Below are positions 39,751 through 53,316 of a DNA stretch of 64,000 bases, one piece after another; position 1 is the stretch's first letter, and every line of letters begins with the position of its first letter. The position numbers and the translations under genes are program-made. Source of the stretch: Isoperla grammatica (taxonomy: Eukaryota > Arthropoda > Insecta > Plecoptera > Perlodidae). The notes beneath the pieces are model-generated. The model was not told where the DNA came from. It worked only from the letters and a program-made list of their open reading frames with translations, and did no database searches. Location: contig OX246747.1 in the NCBI GenBank assembly GCA_945910005.1, positions 37,861,530-37,925,529 of the forward strand. Direction: 5' to 3'.

Positions 39751-40649
39751 AGGGACACTAAAGGAACACTTACCGGATGGTGATTCGCTAAAGTTTTAAG
39801 TGGTAAGTTTTGGCGGGGGTGTATGAAGTTTTTTCGGTGCTTGATTCATCGCTAAGTGGTAAAAACTGTGACTCGATAGGTCGCCGGCTCGATACCTGTC
39901 ATCGGTAATAAAGCTTTTCCGAGGTGAAATGTATAAAGTATAATGCGAGGTAGAAAACTTCAATTAGATTTTTACATTTTTTCAACCATATTTAGATAGA
40001 TTTGTTCATCTCTTGCCTACTTAATAATTCAAAGATCAGTTTTTTTATTTTTATTCATTTGAGCACAAATCGTGTTATGCGTTATAGTCAAATACAGTTT
40101 CTAATGACATCTGCAAACACAGAATGTTATAGTTTTTATGGTGTTCGATTGATACAATCAAAAACCGGATTTCAATTTTTTGTTTACAACTCAAGTTATA
40201 CATTTTTAATTATGAACATTATATTTTTTAGTACATTTCTCATAAAAAAAATGTTCAACATTTTTTAAAAATTAAACCAAACACTTTTTCCAAAATCCCC
40301 TTTTTGATTGTCTGCATCTGTATCTTGTTTGTACACACACAAAACTTCAATGCTCTAAGTCCATTTGTGTAAGAGTTTTAGCGAAAAGAATTGTTAGAAA
40401 CGTAGAAAAAATTATACTGAGATAAAGCCTTGTGAAACACCGATTTGTTCGCTGTAACATGGTTAAACCGCTCACGCTGCTGCAGCTAACATGTTTTACA
40501 ACACATTTGGATCCAGGTACTACTTTGTTTAATGATAAACAAGGGTTTAATAATCGAAATGCAAAAAAAAAAAAAAAAAATCTGAAAATTCTCAAAAATC
40601 GAGAATTTTCAGTGTACATTCCCCTTAATGAAAGAGAGACCATGTCCCT
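39751..40649. mobile_element. Possible TTAA-flanked element with SINE-like head
   Basis: TTAA at 39747-39750 and 40650-40653, with short terminal repeats AGGGACA. At about 39848-39905 a tRNA-like A box (tcgctaagtggt) and B box (ggctcgatacc) occur at normal spacing, suggesting a SINE head inside. The terminal repeat is short, so the boundaries are tentative. Confidence 0.45.
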
Positions 40650-40744
40650 TTAACCCCACTGTCCCACTGAAGATTTCACCCAGGGCCGCTGTGGCCCTGC
40701 CCTCCCTTCCTGGACTCGCGTATGAAAACCCCCGCGATGTGCAA

Positions 40745-40830
40745 TGGATCTGATCTTCATATTTCACCCACTCATCGTCTCGATTAGCCAAAGTTGCAAA
40801 ACAAAATTGGACGTAAAACCCAAATATCAT
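40745..40830 (-). mobile_element. Retroposon 3' fragment
   Basis: 'cttcatatttcacccactca' then 'tcgtctcgattagccaaagt' and 'ggacgtaaaacccaaatatc'. Same series at 29665-29735. Confidence 0.5.
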
Positions 40831-41750
40831 ATAATGAAACAGATAAATATGGGTCGCGCATTCAAATTGTATCAGAGCGATTGTTCCAGTCTTCCATATC
40901 CCGCCATGGTATTGGATCGAAGCGTCTATATATATATACATGCGCCGGTTAATTGCTACATAGACCTACACTCTAAACAGACGGGCTATAAAACAGAGAC
41001 CGGATCCGGCAGCAGCCGAGCGTGTAATGAAAGTCGGCGTGGCTTGAAGAAACCAATCAAATAGTTCCCCTACTCCTCCGACACTCGTATATTCGGTAGC
41101 GGGAATCAATGTAGGTGGCAGCACTGGCAGTGGTAAGATGGCTGAATGGCATAACAGTGATTGTAATTTGATCGTTTGCTGTTTAACGACGTACTCGACA
41201 ACTATCATATTATGTCGGGTGGTTTTTAAAGGACAGGGAAGGACGTGGACTGTCTTTCGTTTGGCTTCTCCATCATCGACCTCTCCGCCTAGGGTGGCCC
41301 TACCAGAAGCATACGCTTCCGACGGCGTAGCTTTCGATAAAGTCGCCGTACAATAACTTCTGTAATGCTTTCGTCATCAATAATGACGTGTTTACGGTCT
41401 CGGCCAACCCGAGCAGGTATTTGAAGTAGCCACGGCCGCTGGTTGGTTGCCGCTCACCCACCCGTGACGGAAGCATTACCGAAGTTGTTGTACGAAAACT
41501 TTATCACCAAAGCACGCAAATCTGTGCACCACGATAATGTAGCAGTCTTCGGGCAAAACACAGTACTGGACTGTTCGAATATTGACAAATCACGATACGA
41601 CATTAGAGTTATATAGCATGATATTAAACCGTTTGATAACATTCCGAAGATTACCACAATTATTATTGTTGAAGCTATTGAGGTAAGAGGTGGCATTCCA
41701 TTCCATTCCTTGCACAGCAAAGGGGAGAGAGAACATTCCAAGTTCGAATA
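40831..41750. other. No gene seen; small repeat fragments
   Basis: 'acgacgtactcgacaactat' at about 41187 is a dispersed retroposon piece. 41289-41325 is an inverted match to 29508-29542. Otherwise unremarkable. Confidence 0.4.
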
Positions 41751-41812
41751 ACGTGGATTGTAAACGGCGAGAGAGAGAGAGATAGAGAGAGAGAGAAAGA
41801 GATTGATTGATT

Positions 41813-43512
<1,700 letters not shown>

Positions 43513-43519
43513 TAGAGAC

Positions 43520-43592
<73 letters not shown>
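43513..43592. repeat. (GA)n microsatellite
   Basis: About 80 bp of GA with two GACA interruptions. Confidence 0.9.
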
Positions 43593-43597
<5 letters not shown>

Positions 43598-44900
43598 AAT
43601 ATGTGTACAGTTTCGATATATCTGATGTACGCAGTCATGCTATAATAATACCCAGTACACACAATCATTATCAATTCACACCATCCTAAAGCACAACACT
43701 GTGCAAGAGTATTTCAATTCCTAGACCCCCCCATATTATGAACAATAAACTAGAGCGATTATTTATCTATTTCTCGAGGGGGCGGAGGGAGGGGGGATGA
43801 CCGAGCCCCCCCCCCCCCCCCCAGGCGTCGCCTCGTCCGGTTCATTATTTTAATAACACGCCAGCCATGCAGCAGCTTCTCCCTGACATCTATGTTGCTT
43901 TATATGCGTCCCCGCACTGCACAACCTGTTGGTAATGATAACGAATTGATCCTGGGGGATTCGGGGCTGCTATTCAATTAGCGTCAGTGCTCCAGAAAAC
44001 AGCGGCCGGATGGCGGGAAACTTTTAAAATATGTACCGCGAGGATTTTGTACAACGTATTATTAGTAGCGTATAGTTTTAACTAGTGCTGACCGAGGGAG
44101 CTGGCTCTGCAAGCCTAGCATTAACGTATCAACAGATCTGTAGTCGATATGAGACTAAGGGTTGGTTTTACAATCTTCTAACAGGAAAATTATTTGTAGC
44201 AATTGTAGTTAATTTTTTCTTCTTTCACAAAGACGTCTATATTTATAGAATATCCGCAAATTATCTTGTATTTAATTAAAACTGTATCAATTGTTAGTAA
44301 TACGAACGCTCACTAATGTATCCTCTCCCCCCCCCCCCCCCCTCCCCCTTCTAATGAGTCATCTTACAGAGAAGAGACAAAACTCTGTCACCGAGCTCTT
44401 GTCGATCAGTAAAACTAGGTCGCGCACCCATTTTTGTCTCGGTGCAGTCGTAAACGAGTGTGATGTTATCAATGAATGAATGAATGAATGATCTACTACG
44501 CGAGTCAGAGCGACGGTTGAGCAGATTCTTGATTCGAGTGGAACGTCTTAATCAAGGGCTAGTGCAATGTTCTGATCAACTAACTGCTCGCGAGATGCAG
44601 GGTGAGAGATTTGCAAGCGAGGGTAGGAAAAGTTTAATTTAGCATGTTCGCTGCAAATGACTTGGTATAAACGTGACAAGTATTTTGTTCGTAACTTTAA
44701 AATTTCATTTTTATTTTTAACACTTTAGATTTATTAACAAGTTCTATAGATATTCCTAAAAAAACAAATTCAAATTTTATAACGTTTGGATAAAATTAGA
44801 CAATATTGATGATTTATTAAAATCGTTAAATTTCGTTGAACATTCATTTTTGCCATCTTTTTGTTTATGGATATGTGGGCGTGCATGATTATATTTAGCC
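43593..44900. other. No gene seen; two poly-C tracts
   Basis: C16 at 43807-43822, a C-rich run at 44325-44348 and a short AATG microsatellite at 44471-44491. Confidence 0.45.
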
Positions 44901-44904
44901 CTCC

Positions 44905-44985
44905 AAAGAGAAAGAAGAGGACCTTATTTCATCGCTTGTACGACTGGCAGAGTCAAAATTCTACCCCGGGGATAACAAAAACTTC
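44905..44985 (+). mobile_element. Retroposon fragment
   Basis: 'aggaccttatttcatcgctt' and 'gtacgactggcagagtcaaa' match 49525-49600. Confidence 0.45.
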
Positions 44986-45736
44986 ATCTCTTGAAAATTT
45001 CATCATCTCATTTTGTTTCTTTCATAAATTCTTTACAGCGTTACAAATTTTAACCCCTCACAATTGTAACACTACCCTTACAAACATAATCTGTTAGAAC
45101 AATATTTCAAAAACTGTCAACAAAATTCCAACATTCTCGCTCTCTCGATAAACAGAAAAAACTCTGGCGCGGAGAGTAGTTTTCATTTGTCTTCCGTTGT
45201 GCGAAGGCTTCGTTCGTTGGTCTCGCTCTAAGACGGTTCAGAGTAACTCCATCAATCAGGGGTCAGTTTTTGTGTCGTCGTCAGTTGCGATGACGTCAGA
45301 ACAGGCTCGCTTGGAGCGCTGCCAACAGGCAGACAATCGAACTAAGTTTAAGTGGCGAGAGAGAGAGGAGAGGCAGGGTTTTTTGTGTTTCGTGTTGTTG
45401 AGTTGGTGGTACGAGTTGGTGTTTTTTTTTTCTTTTTGCTTCACCTCCGCGTGGTACCGTGCAACAAATTCGAGGAGACTAAAAAAAACGCAGATTCGGT
45501 TTGAGAGAGAAAATGTATTTGGTTATTGTTTAGGAACTGAGGTAAGGAACAAGGAATATGCATTAAGGTTGAAAGAGGGATGTTGGGAAGAAAGGGAAAA
45601 GGATTGAATGGCAAGATTCTAAGCATACATTCTTTCTAGTTTTCTTGTAGCGTATTTTTATTAGAGGTTGTGTTTTTTCGTGTGAGGGTACTCAACACAA
45701 TAGTTTGGATAGTGTAAGAATTTATTTTTGTGTACA
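44986..45736. other. No gene seen
   Basis: An open stretch at 45197-45607 has no recognisable domain or splice signals, so I do not call it a gene. Confidence 0.4.
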
Positions 45737-46025
45737 GGGAACTTGCAACTGTCGTCACAGCCGAACTACAACAATGTAACAAATGAATCGAGCTGATGGA
45801 CAAACAACGAGCTGTCAAAATAATAAAATTACAACATTATGACGAAAACGAGGTACGGCGATAGTAACTGCTCACCATGAGCAACCAAGTTGTGAAAGTT
45901 TTGTATGTTTTTTGTTTGTTTTGAAGATTTGTTTTCAAACTCAGAATATTTTATTGTTTGACAGCTTGTTGTTTGTCCATCGATTCATTTCATTTGATTC
46001 ATTGTTATAAAGCAAGCTTGCAAGA
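45737..46025. mobile_element. Family B MITE
   Basis: 'agggaacttgcaactgtcgt' start, subfamily mate of 11580-11890; its central part is about 15 bp shorter. The CRE is mutated (TGTCGTCA). Confidence 0.7.
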
Positions 46026-46064
46026 AGTCTATACGTATTTTTAATATGCATAAACATGTATGTG

Positions 46065-46165
46065 CGCAATTCAAAGAAAGACACAACAATAAAGCTAAAC
46101 CTAGTAACCACTTGTTTGTCCTATTTGTGTTGTCACAACCCTCTTATTCGTTACTATAACGAATT
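46065..46165. mobile_element. Family Z repeat fragment
   Basis: 'gcaattcaaagaaagacaca' and 'cctagtaaccacttgtttgt' and 'gttgtcacaaccctctt' in the order seen at 5935 and 30700. Confidence 0.5.
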
Positions 46166-46849
46166 GCGTTAGAATTTCATTTGTTCCTGAATCAAGGAAC
46201 AAAATTTAAAAATTAAGGAAAGAAAAATATTCACCGCCTTCCGAATGGCCTAGATCCCACCGCCTCGGTAATCTACGCGAATCGTTGGCGCCCACCGCCC
46301 TCCCACGCAGGCAGGCAGGCATACCAACCCCAGCCGGCCGGGCAGCTCGCTAAAACCGACATGATAAACGTGACAGGGTTCCCAACTTGCCGACGAACAA
46401 AACAAACTGAATTAGAATTCGAGTCGAAAGTTAGGCAATCGATAAGTCGAAAGTTTGGACGGTCGATAAAGAAGAAAGAGAACGTTTTGTGCCCATGGGG
46501 GTGGGGTGTTGGTCACTCGACGGACGTCCGTCCTAGGGGGGTAGGGGGTGAATTAGCGACCATAGAGTCTGTTAGCTGTAAAGAAGGGAATGTATAGTTG
46601 GCTCGTTCTAAGGTGAAAAATAATGATCGAAGATCAAAATCATCCCCTAGAAAATGTCACTTGTTCTTTCTTTGTGCCAATAAATATTAACGCTTTTTTA
46701 AATTAAATAATTCAATGGCTCAATGATGGTGTGTTGCAACAAGAAATTTCAGAAGCTAATTATGTTAATTTGAAACCCGGACATGTTTATTTTAACAAGG
46801 AAACTATCACAAGAAAGAACACTTAATTCTCTTAGATATAACATGTTTT

Positions 46850-47030
46850 GGTTTACCTTTTTGGGACAATTTTTACCTTTCGGGGACATTTTGAAAGGAA
46901 ACTAGACCGATAGAAAGCGGGGTTTTTGCAGGGTTGGTAGACATAATTTTTTTTTACCTTACGGGAACATTTTTAAAAGAAATTAAACCGACAGAAAGCG
47001 GGGTTTCCGCGCAGGGTTGGTAGACATCAT
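46850..47030. repeat. Two-copy direct repeat, about 95 bp unit
   Basis: 'ttacctt.cggg.acatttt' to 'gaaagcggggtttttgcagg' and 'gttggtagacat' occurs twice. Imperfect. Confidence 0.65.
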
Positions 47031-47584
47031 AGAGAGCTTTGAAATCACGTGGTTAGTACGAACGACAAACACGAGCCTTAGTATACAACTCAATTACATT
47101 CACAAGTGGTCGTTGCCGTCGTTATTCGCTCACCGCTCTGTAAACCTCATCGTAAATATAGTTTACAAGTCCTACTCAGTCCGCAGCTTGAAGAAGTACC
47201 GACATAAAGCGACCATTATGTAAAGCGAGAGCAATGTGTATATATTTCATCCTAGACTATGCGATTGCTGACGACATTTTTACGGGGCGGTTTTGTTTTA
47301 TGACTATAAATAATTGTAAACGGATCGTTTGTTCGGTTTTATACGGATTTATCCGGATTTGGTCGCGTTACATGCAGACGCAATCTTCGGTGTCAAATAT
47401 CTCTCTCTTGCCCATTCATTCATACATATAATAGGTTGTCGGTAATCTGTAATTTTGTTGTAATTTGTCCTTGTTTGCCATAATGGGATGATTTTAACAC
47501 GAATTTCAATTATTATTGATAGACCATGTGCGTAAGGCGTTTTACAATGGCGTACACCCAATGCGTACTGGTGTTGACTGTTGT

Positions 47585-47844
47585 ATAGACCATTTTAAAA
47601 ATGATCCAGGTATCTATTCTTGTTCCTCGCACGGCTCCCTAAATCGTTACAAAAAACAACGTAGAACAATCAAACATGAGCAGCTGTCAAATGTTATATC
47701 AAGGTTCATTGATGGACACAAAATCTTCATCTAATAACCTTGATTTCACATTTGTAATTGTTGTGTATTGTTGTTCTTGAAGATTTAGAGAACCGTGGGG
47801 AGAAACAAGAATAGATACCTGGATCATTTTTAAAATGGTCTATT
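47585..47844. mobile_element. Family A MITE
   Basis: Ends 'atagaccattttaaaaatga' and its mirror, extending to 'tccaggtatctattcttgtt'. The interior shares 'tgtcaaatgttatatcaagg' with 573-840. Confidence 0.7.
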
Positions 47845-48699
47845 GTTGTTCAAATTGTTAAAAGCGCACTCAATGCGCACTGGTGTTGACTGTTGTATTG
47901 TTGTGCATTGTTGTTCTAATTGTTAAAAGCGCACTCAGTGCGGTTCAATGTAGCCATATGAAAACACTATTAGATTGAAGTGAGACGGTCCTTTTTAGTT
48001 ATAACATATTATATTGAAAATGTTGATATTTTTGTTTCCGTATGAAATGAAAACTCAAAGAAGTTATTAAAGATGTATCCGCAAGCGTCAATCATCTCCC
48101 ATGTCCAAAGACCGTAGCGTCGCACTCACTCAAAACAAATTGATACCTATTGCAGTATTCACACTCAGCAAATAGCTTGAAATGGAACGATTGACATTTA
48201 TTGATTCTACTAACAAGCTCTTTGATGTCGGAGAGATGTTTGATTTGGGATTGACTTGGAAATCCCCGGTAAACCAAGACGCTTGGAAATATCAATCAAT
48301 TTTCGTCGCGACAGAATCAATAAAGAAGTTCTTTTTGCGGGGTAACTTACTACAGTAACGTTTTACGATTATTTCTCGATGTAGCATTTGGCACACAGAT
48401 AGTTTCGTCATAGATGAGGGATTCTTAGCCAATCAGCGAGCAGCCCGACCCGAGAGGAGCTGATTGACCACGAGTTCCTCGTCTCTTACGAAAGCATAAG
48501 ATTGTCTCGGGACACGGTTAGCGCTTAAGCTCTTTGGTATTCAAAAGTATCTACCATGCAGTGACCGCGTCCTGTAGAACTACGCCGGCCGGTTGTCAGT
48601 ACTAATTGCTAATCGATGTAGGGCAGCCCTCACAGCCCTCAACAGCCCTCACAGCGCGTGGCCCAGCTGTGGGAGACGAAGATATAATAGCAGCGGACA
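47845..48699. other. No gene seen
   Basis: 'gttgttcaaattgttaaaag' and 'cgcactcaatgcgcac' form a short local repeat at 47850-47945. No gene. Confidence 0.4.
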
Positions 48700-49197
48700 T
48701 CGCGTAGTTGAAGGACGCGGCACACGTGCAGATTATACGCGGACACGTCGTTAGTCAGCGCGGGAACATGTCAACAGCGCTCGTACAGTGTTGTCGTGTC
48801 GCGTAGTTGAAGGACGCGGCACACGTGCAGATTATACGCGGACACGTCGTTAGCCAGCGCGGGAACATTCCGACAGCGCTCGTACAGTGTTGTCGTGTCG
48901 CGTAGTTGAAGGACGCGGCACACGTGCAGATTATACGCGGACACGTCGTTAGCCAGCGCGGGAACATTCCTACAGCGCTCGTACAGTGTTGCCGTGTCGC
49001 GTAGTTGAAGGACGCGGCACACGTGCAGATTATACGCGAACACGTCGTTAATAAGCGCGGGAACATTGCAACAGCGCTCGTACAGTGTTGCCGTGTCGCG
49101 TAGTTGAAGGACGCGGCACACGTGCAGATTATACGCGGACACGTCGTTAGTCAGCGCGGTAACATTGCAACAGCGCTCGTACAGTGTTGTCATGAGA
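48700..49197. repeat. Five-copy 99-bp tandem repeat
   Basis: The cgcgtagttgaaggacgcgg stretch starts units at 48701, 48800, 48899, 48998 and 49097, exactly 99 bp apart. The minus strand stays open in two frames (33-residue repeat containing NDVSAYNLHVCRVLQ), because 99 is divisible by 3. No splice signals or homology to a known protein; it lies about 1 kb before the exon array, in the same intron. Confidence 0.9.
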
Positions 49198-49399
49198 GCA
49201 GAGTTATGTTACGTCATAGCGGGAACCAAAGAAGTCGGACGTGTTTGTGTCTGGGTGTGCAAAGAACTTAGAGACGATGATACGTTCATCACGGATCTTG
49301 TTAGAAGTGTTGTCGAGGTATATTTATGGTTATTATTATTTTCATGGTGAATTATTTGGCGCCATAGACATTTTCGAAATTGGTTCGATAAATTTGATT

Positions 49400-49610
49400 A
49401 TATTTTTTTGTGTATAACGACGTACTCGACAACTAGGTCATATGACGCGTCGGAGATGATTGAAGAAAAGGGACAAGTAGAAGAGGAAAATTGATTTAAG
49501 TGGGTTACCGGGTAAAAATAGAAAATTGGAGGACCTCATTTTGTCACCTCTTACGACTGGCAGAGTCAACCTGGGTCAAATTCTCTACCGGGCCCAAACG
49601 CGGGATGTTT
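49400..49610 (+). mobile_element. Two retroposon fragments
   Basis: 'aacgacgtactcgacaacta' at 49418 and 'gtcacctcttacgactggca' at 49535 match the series at 26445-26625 and 44905-44985. Confidence 0.5.
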
Positions 49611-50119
49611 GCCCAGAATTACAAAGCGTGTCTATTTTGTTAAAATGTTAACTGCGCTATTTTAAAGGCAAGCTTCTTGGCTTGACTATGTGTACATTTC
49701 GAAACCTCCTGAAAATGATGGGGTTCCAGCATCAGCTGGCACGTCCCAGCGTCACATTTTGTCAAGTGTTTCGGAACGCCTACAAGCAAAAAGATGGAAA
49801 AAATGCGCGCTAAAAATTTGTAATGAAATTAAAAAAACAATATTCTAATCGTTTCTGAATAATAACGAATACATCATGAAAGATAATAAAATCCTGCAAC
49901 ACGTGGTATAAATAACGGTCAAATTATATAATTCCTGACAATTTGACGAGCTTTGAAATTATTGTATTTTGAAAACGCCGCCATGATTTGTGAATGCTGG
50001 CAGATACCCTCGCTCGAACCGGCTGGCGTTTTCATGATGCTGAATATGCTGGCGCAGGAAGTTACGGAACGGCCTCAGCACGGAAATGGCATATTCAGCT
50101 AATTTCGGAACGTACCCTA

Positions 50120-53100
50120 TGTGTGTGCTGCTGCCTTCATGTGTTGCTCTGTCTCTTGTTCCAGGGAACTCCAGGGAGCGGTGAGTGACCTTCTGGCCGG
50201 CAAGGGTCGCGGCTCCACAGACTCCAAGGGGATGTACGTACCTTGTTGACGTGTTGCTCCGTGTCTTGTTACAGGGAGCTCCAGGGAGCGGTGAGTGACC
50301 TTCTGGCCGGCAAGGGTCGCGGCTCCCCAGACTCCAAGGGGATGTACGTACCTTGTTGACGTGTTGCTCTGTCTCTTGTTACAGGGAGCTCCAGGGAGCG
50401 GTGAGTGACCTTCTGGCCGGCAAGGGTCGCGGCTCTACAGACTCCAAGGGGATGTACGTACCTTGTTGACGTGTTGCTCTGTCTCTTGTTCCAGGGAACT
50501 CCAGGGAGCGGTGAGTGACCTTCTGGCCGGCAAGGGTCGCGGCTCCCCAGACTCCAAGGGGATGTACGTACCTTGTTGACGTGTTGCTCTGTCTCTTGTT
50601 ACAGGGAGCTCCAGGGAGCGGTGAGTGACCTTCTGGCCGGCAAGGGTCGCGGCTCCCCAGACTCCAAGGGGATGTACGTACCTTGTTGACGTGTTGCTCC
50701 GTGTTTTGTTCCAGGGAGCTGCAGGGAGCGGTGAGTGACCTTCTGGCCGGCAAGGGTCGCGGCTCCCCAGACTCCAAGGGGATGTACGTACCTTGTTGAC
50801 GTGTTGCTCTGTCTCTTGTTCCAGGGAGCTCCAGGGAGCGGTGAGTGACCTTCTGGCCGGCAAGGGTCGCGGCTCCCCAGACTCCAAGGGGATGTACGTA
50901 CCTTGTTGACGTGTTGCTCTGTCTCTTGTTCCAGGGAGCTCCAGGGAGCGGTGAGTGACCTTCTGGCCGGCAAGGGTCGCGGCTCCCCAGACTCCAAGGG
51001 GATGTACGTACCTTGTTGACGTGTTGCTCTGTCTCTTGTTACAGGGAGCTCCAGGGAGCGGTGAGTGACCTTCTGGCCGGCAAGGGTCGCGGCTCCCCAG
51101 ACTCCAAGGGGATGTACGTACCTTGTTGACGTGTTGCTCCGTGTCTTGTTACAGGGAGCTGCAGGGGGCGGTGAGTGACCTTCTGGCCGGCAAGGGTCGC
51201 GGCTCCCCAGACTCCAAGGGGATGTACGGACGGTTGTTGACGTGTTGCTCTGTCTCTTGTTACAGGGAGCTGCAGGGCGCGGTGAGTGACCTTCTGGCCG
51301 GCAAGGGTCGCGGCTCTACAGACTCCAAGGGGATGTACGTACCTTGTTGACGTGTTGCTCTGTCTCTTGTTACAGGGAGCTGCAGGGAGCGGTGAGTGAC
51401 CTTCTGGCCGGCAAGGGTCGCGGCTCCCCAGACTCCAAGGGGATGTACGTACCTTGTTGACGTGTTGCTCTGTCTCTTGTTACAGGGAGCTGCAGGGAGC
51501 GGTGAGTGACCTTCTGGCCGGCAAGGGTCGCGGCTCCCCAGACTCCAAGGGGATGTACGTACCTTGTTGACGTGTTGCTCTGTCTCTTGTTCCAGGGAGC
51601 TCCAGGGAGCGGTGAGTGACCTTCTGGCCGGCAAGGGTCGCGGCTCCCCAGACTCCAAGGGGATGTACGTACCTTGTTGACGTGTTGCTCTGTCTCTTGT
51701 TACAGGGAGCTGCAGGGGGCGGTGAGTGACCTTCTGGCCGGCAAGGGTCGCGGCTCCCCAGACTCCAAGGGGATGTACGTACCTTGTTGACGTGTTGCTC
51801 CGTGTCTTGTTACAGGGAGCTGCAGGGGGCGGTGAGTGACCTTCTGGCCGGCAAGGGTCGCGGCTCCACAGACTCCAAGGGGATGTACGTACCTTGTTGA
51901 CGTGTTGCTCTGTCTCTTGTTACAGGGAGCTGCAGGGGGCGGTGAGTGACCTTCTGGCCGGCAAGGGTCGCGGCTCCCCAGACTCCAAGGGGATGTACGT
52001 ACCTTGTTGACGTGTTGCTCTGTCTCTTGTTACAGGGAGCTGCAGGGGGCGGTGAGTGACCTTCTGGCCGGCAAGGGTCGCGGCTCCACAGACTCCAAGG
52101 GGATGTACGTACCTTGTTGACGTGTTGCTCCGTGTCTTGTTACAGGGAGCTGCAGGGGGCGGTGAGTGACCTTCTGGCCGGCAAGGGTCGCGGCTCCACA
52201 GACTCCAAGGGGATGTACGTACCTTGTTGACGTGTTGCTCTGTCTCTTGTTCCAGGGAGCTCCAGGGGGCGGTGAGTGACCTTCTGGCCGGCAAGGGTCG
52301 CGGCTCCACAGACTCCAAGGGGATGTACGTACCTTGTTGACGTGTTGCTCCGTGTCTTGTTACAGGGAGCTGCAGGGAGCGGTGAGTGACCTTCTGGCCG
52401 GCAAGGGTCGCGGCTCCACAGACTCCAAGGGGATGTACGTACCTTGTTGACGTGTTGCTCCGTGTCTTGTTACAGGGAGCTGCAGGGAGCGGTGAGTGAC
52501 CTTCTGGCCGGCAAGGGTCGCGGCTCCCCAGACTCCAAGGGGATGTACGTACCTTGTTGACGTGTTGCTCCGTGTCTTGTTACAGGGAGCTGCAGGGAGC
52601 GGTGAGTGACCTTCTGGCCGGCAAGGGTCGCGGCTCCACAGACTCCAAGGGGATGTACGTACCTTGTTGACGTGTTGCTCCGTGTCTTGTTACAGGGAGC
52701 TGCAGGGAGCGGTGAGTGACCTTCTGGCCGGCAAGGGTCGCGGCTCCCCAGACTCCAAGGGGATGTACGTACCTTGTTGACGTGTTGCTCCGTGTCTTGT
52801 TACAGGGAGCTGCAGGGAGCGGTGAGTGACCTTCTGGCCGGCAAGGGTCGCGGCTCCCCAGACTCCAAGGGGATGTACGTACCTTGTTGACGTGTTGCTC
52901 TGTCTCTTGTTACAGGGAACTCCAGGGAGCGGTGAGTGACCTTCTGGCCGGCAAGGGTCGCGGCTCCCCAGACTCCAAGGGGATGTACGGACGGTTGTTG
53001 ACGTGTTGCTCTGTCTCTTGTTACAGGGAACTCCAGGGAGCGGTGAGTGACCTTCTGGCCGGCAAAGGTCGCGGCTCCCCAGACTCCAAGGGGATGTACG

Positions 53101-53316
53101 TACCTTGTTGACGTGTTGCTCCGTGTCTTGTTCCAGGGAGCTCCAGGGAGCGGTGAGTGACCTTCTGGCCGGCAAGGGTCGCGGCTCCACAGACTCCAAG
53201 GGGATGTACGAACGGTTGTTGACGTGTTGCTCCGTGTCTTGTTACAGGGAGCTGCAGGGAGCGGTGAGTGACCTTCTGGCCGGCAAGGGTCGCGGCTCCC
53301 CAGACTCCAAGGGGAT
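50120..53316 (+). repeat. Nmdar2: 29-copy tandem array of intron end plus exon start (110-bp unit)
   Basis: The GTGAGTGACC core recurs 29 times, from 50181 to 53264, with spacing of 110 bp; three intervals are 111 bp. Each unit holds about 40 bp of intron tail ending TTGTTACAG or TTGTTCCAG, then 69 nt of open frame encoding ELQGAVSDLLAGKGRG followed by SPDSKG or STDSKG. In 28 copies the exonic part is followed by TACGTACCTTGTTGA or a close variant, giving an in-frame stop if translated. Only the 29th continues into new coding sequence. The single-copy intron upstream (50100-50160) has a diverged match to the intron part, so the unit probably arose by duplication across the intron-exon boundary, joining GGGATG to the intronic TACGTACC stretch. 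Length 69 nt with phase 2 at both ends makes each copy a potential symmetric cassette exon if GAT|GTACGT is used as donor. Confidence 0.9.
50165..50233 (+). CDS. Nmdar2: First candidate 69-nt cassette exon of the array
   Basis: First exon copy, opened by TTGTTCCAG and closed by GAT|GTACGT. It joins in frame to exon A (phase 2) and to any later copy (phase 2), where the split codon becomes Met instead of Arg. It differs from the last copy by GAA for GAG, CTC for CTG and ACA (Thr) for CCA (Pro). Whether it is spliced as an exon is inference: the donor has the invariant GT but a non-consensus exon end (GAT). The 27 following copies have the same layout at 110-111 bp steps. Confidence 0.4.

Noticed and set aside
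45197..45607. 136-codon open frame
   Set aside because: No recognisable protein, low-complexity flanks, no splice signals; length is not surprising in this composition.
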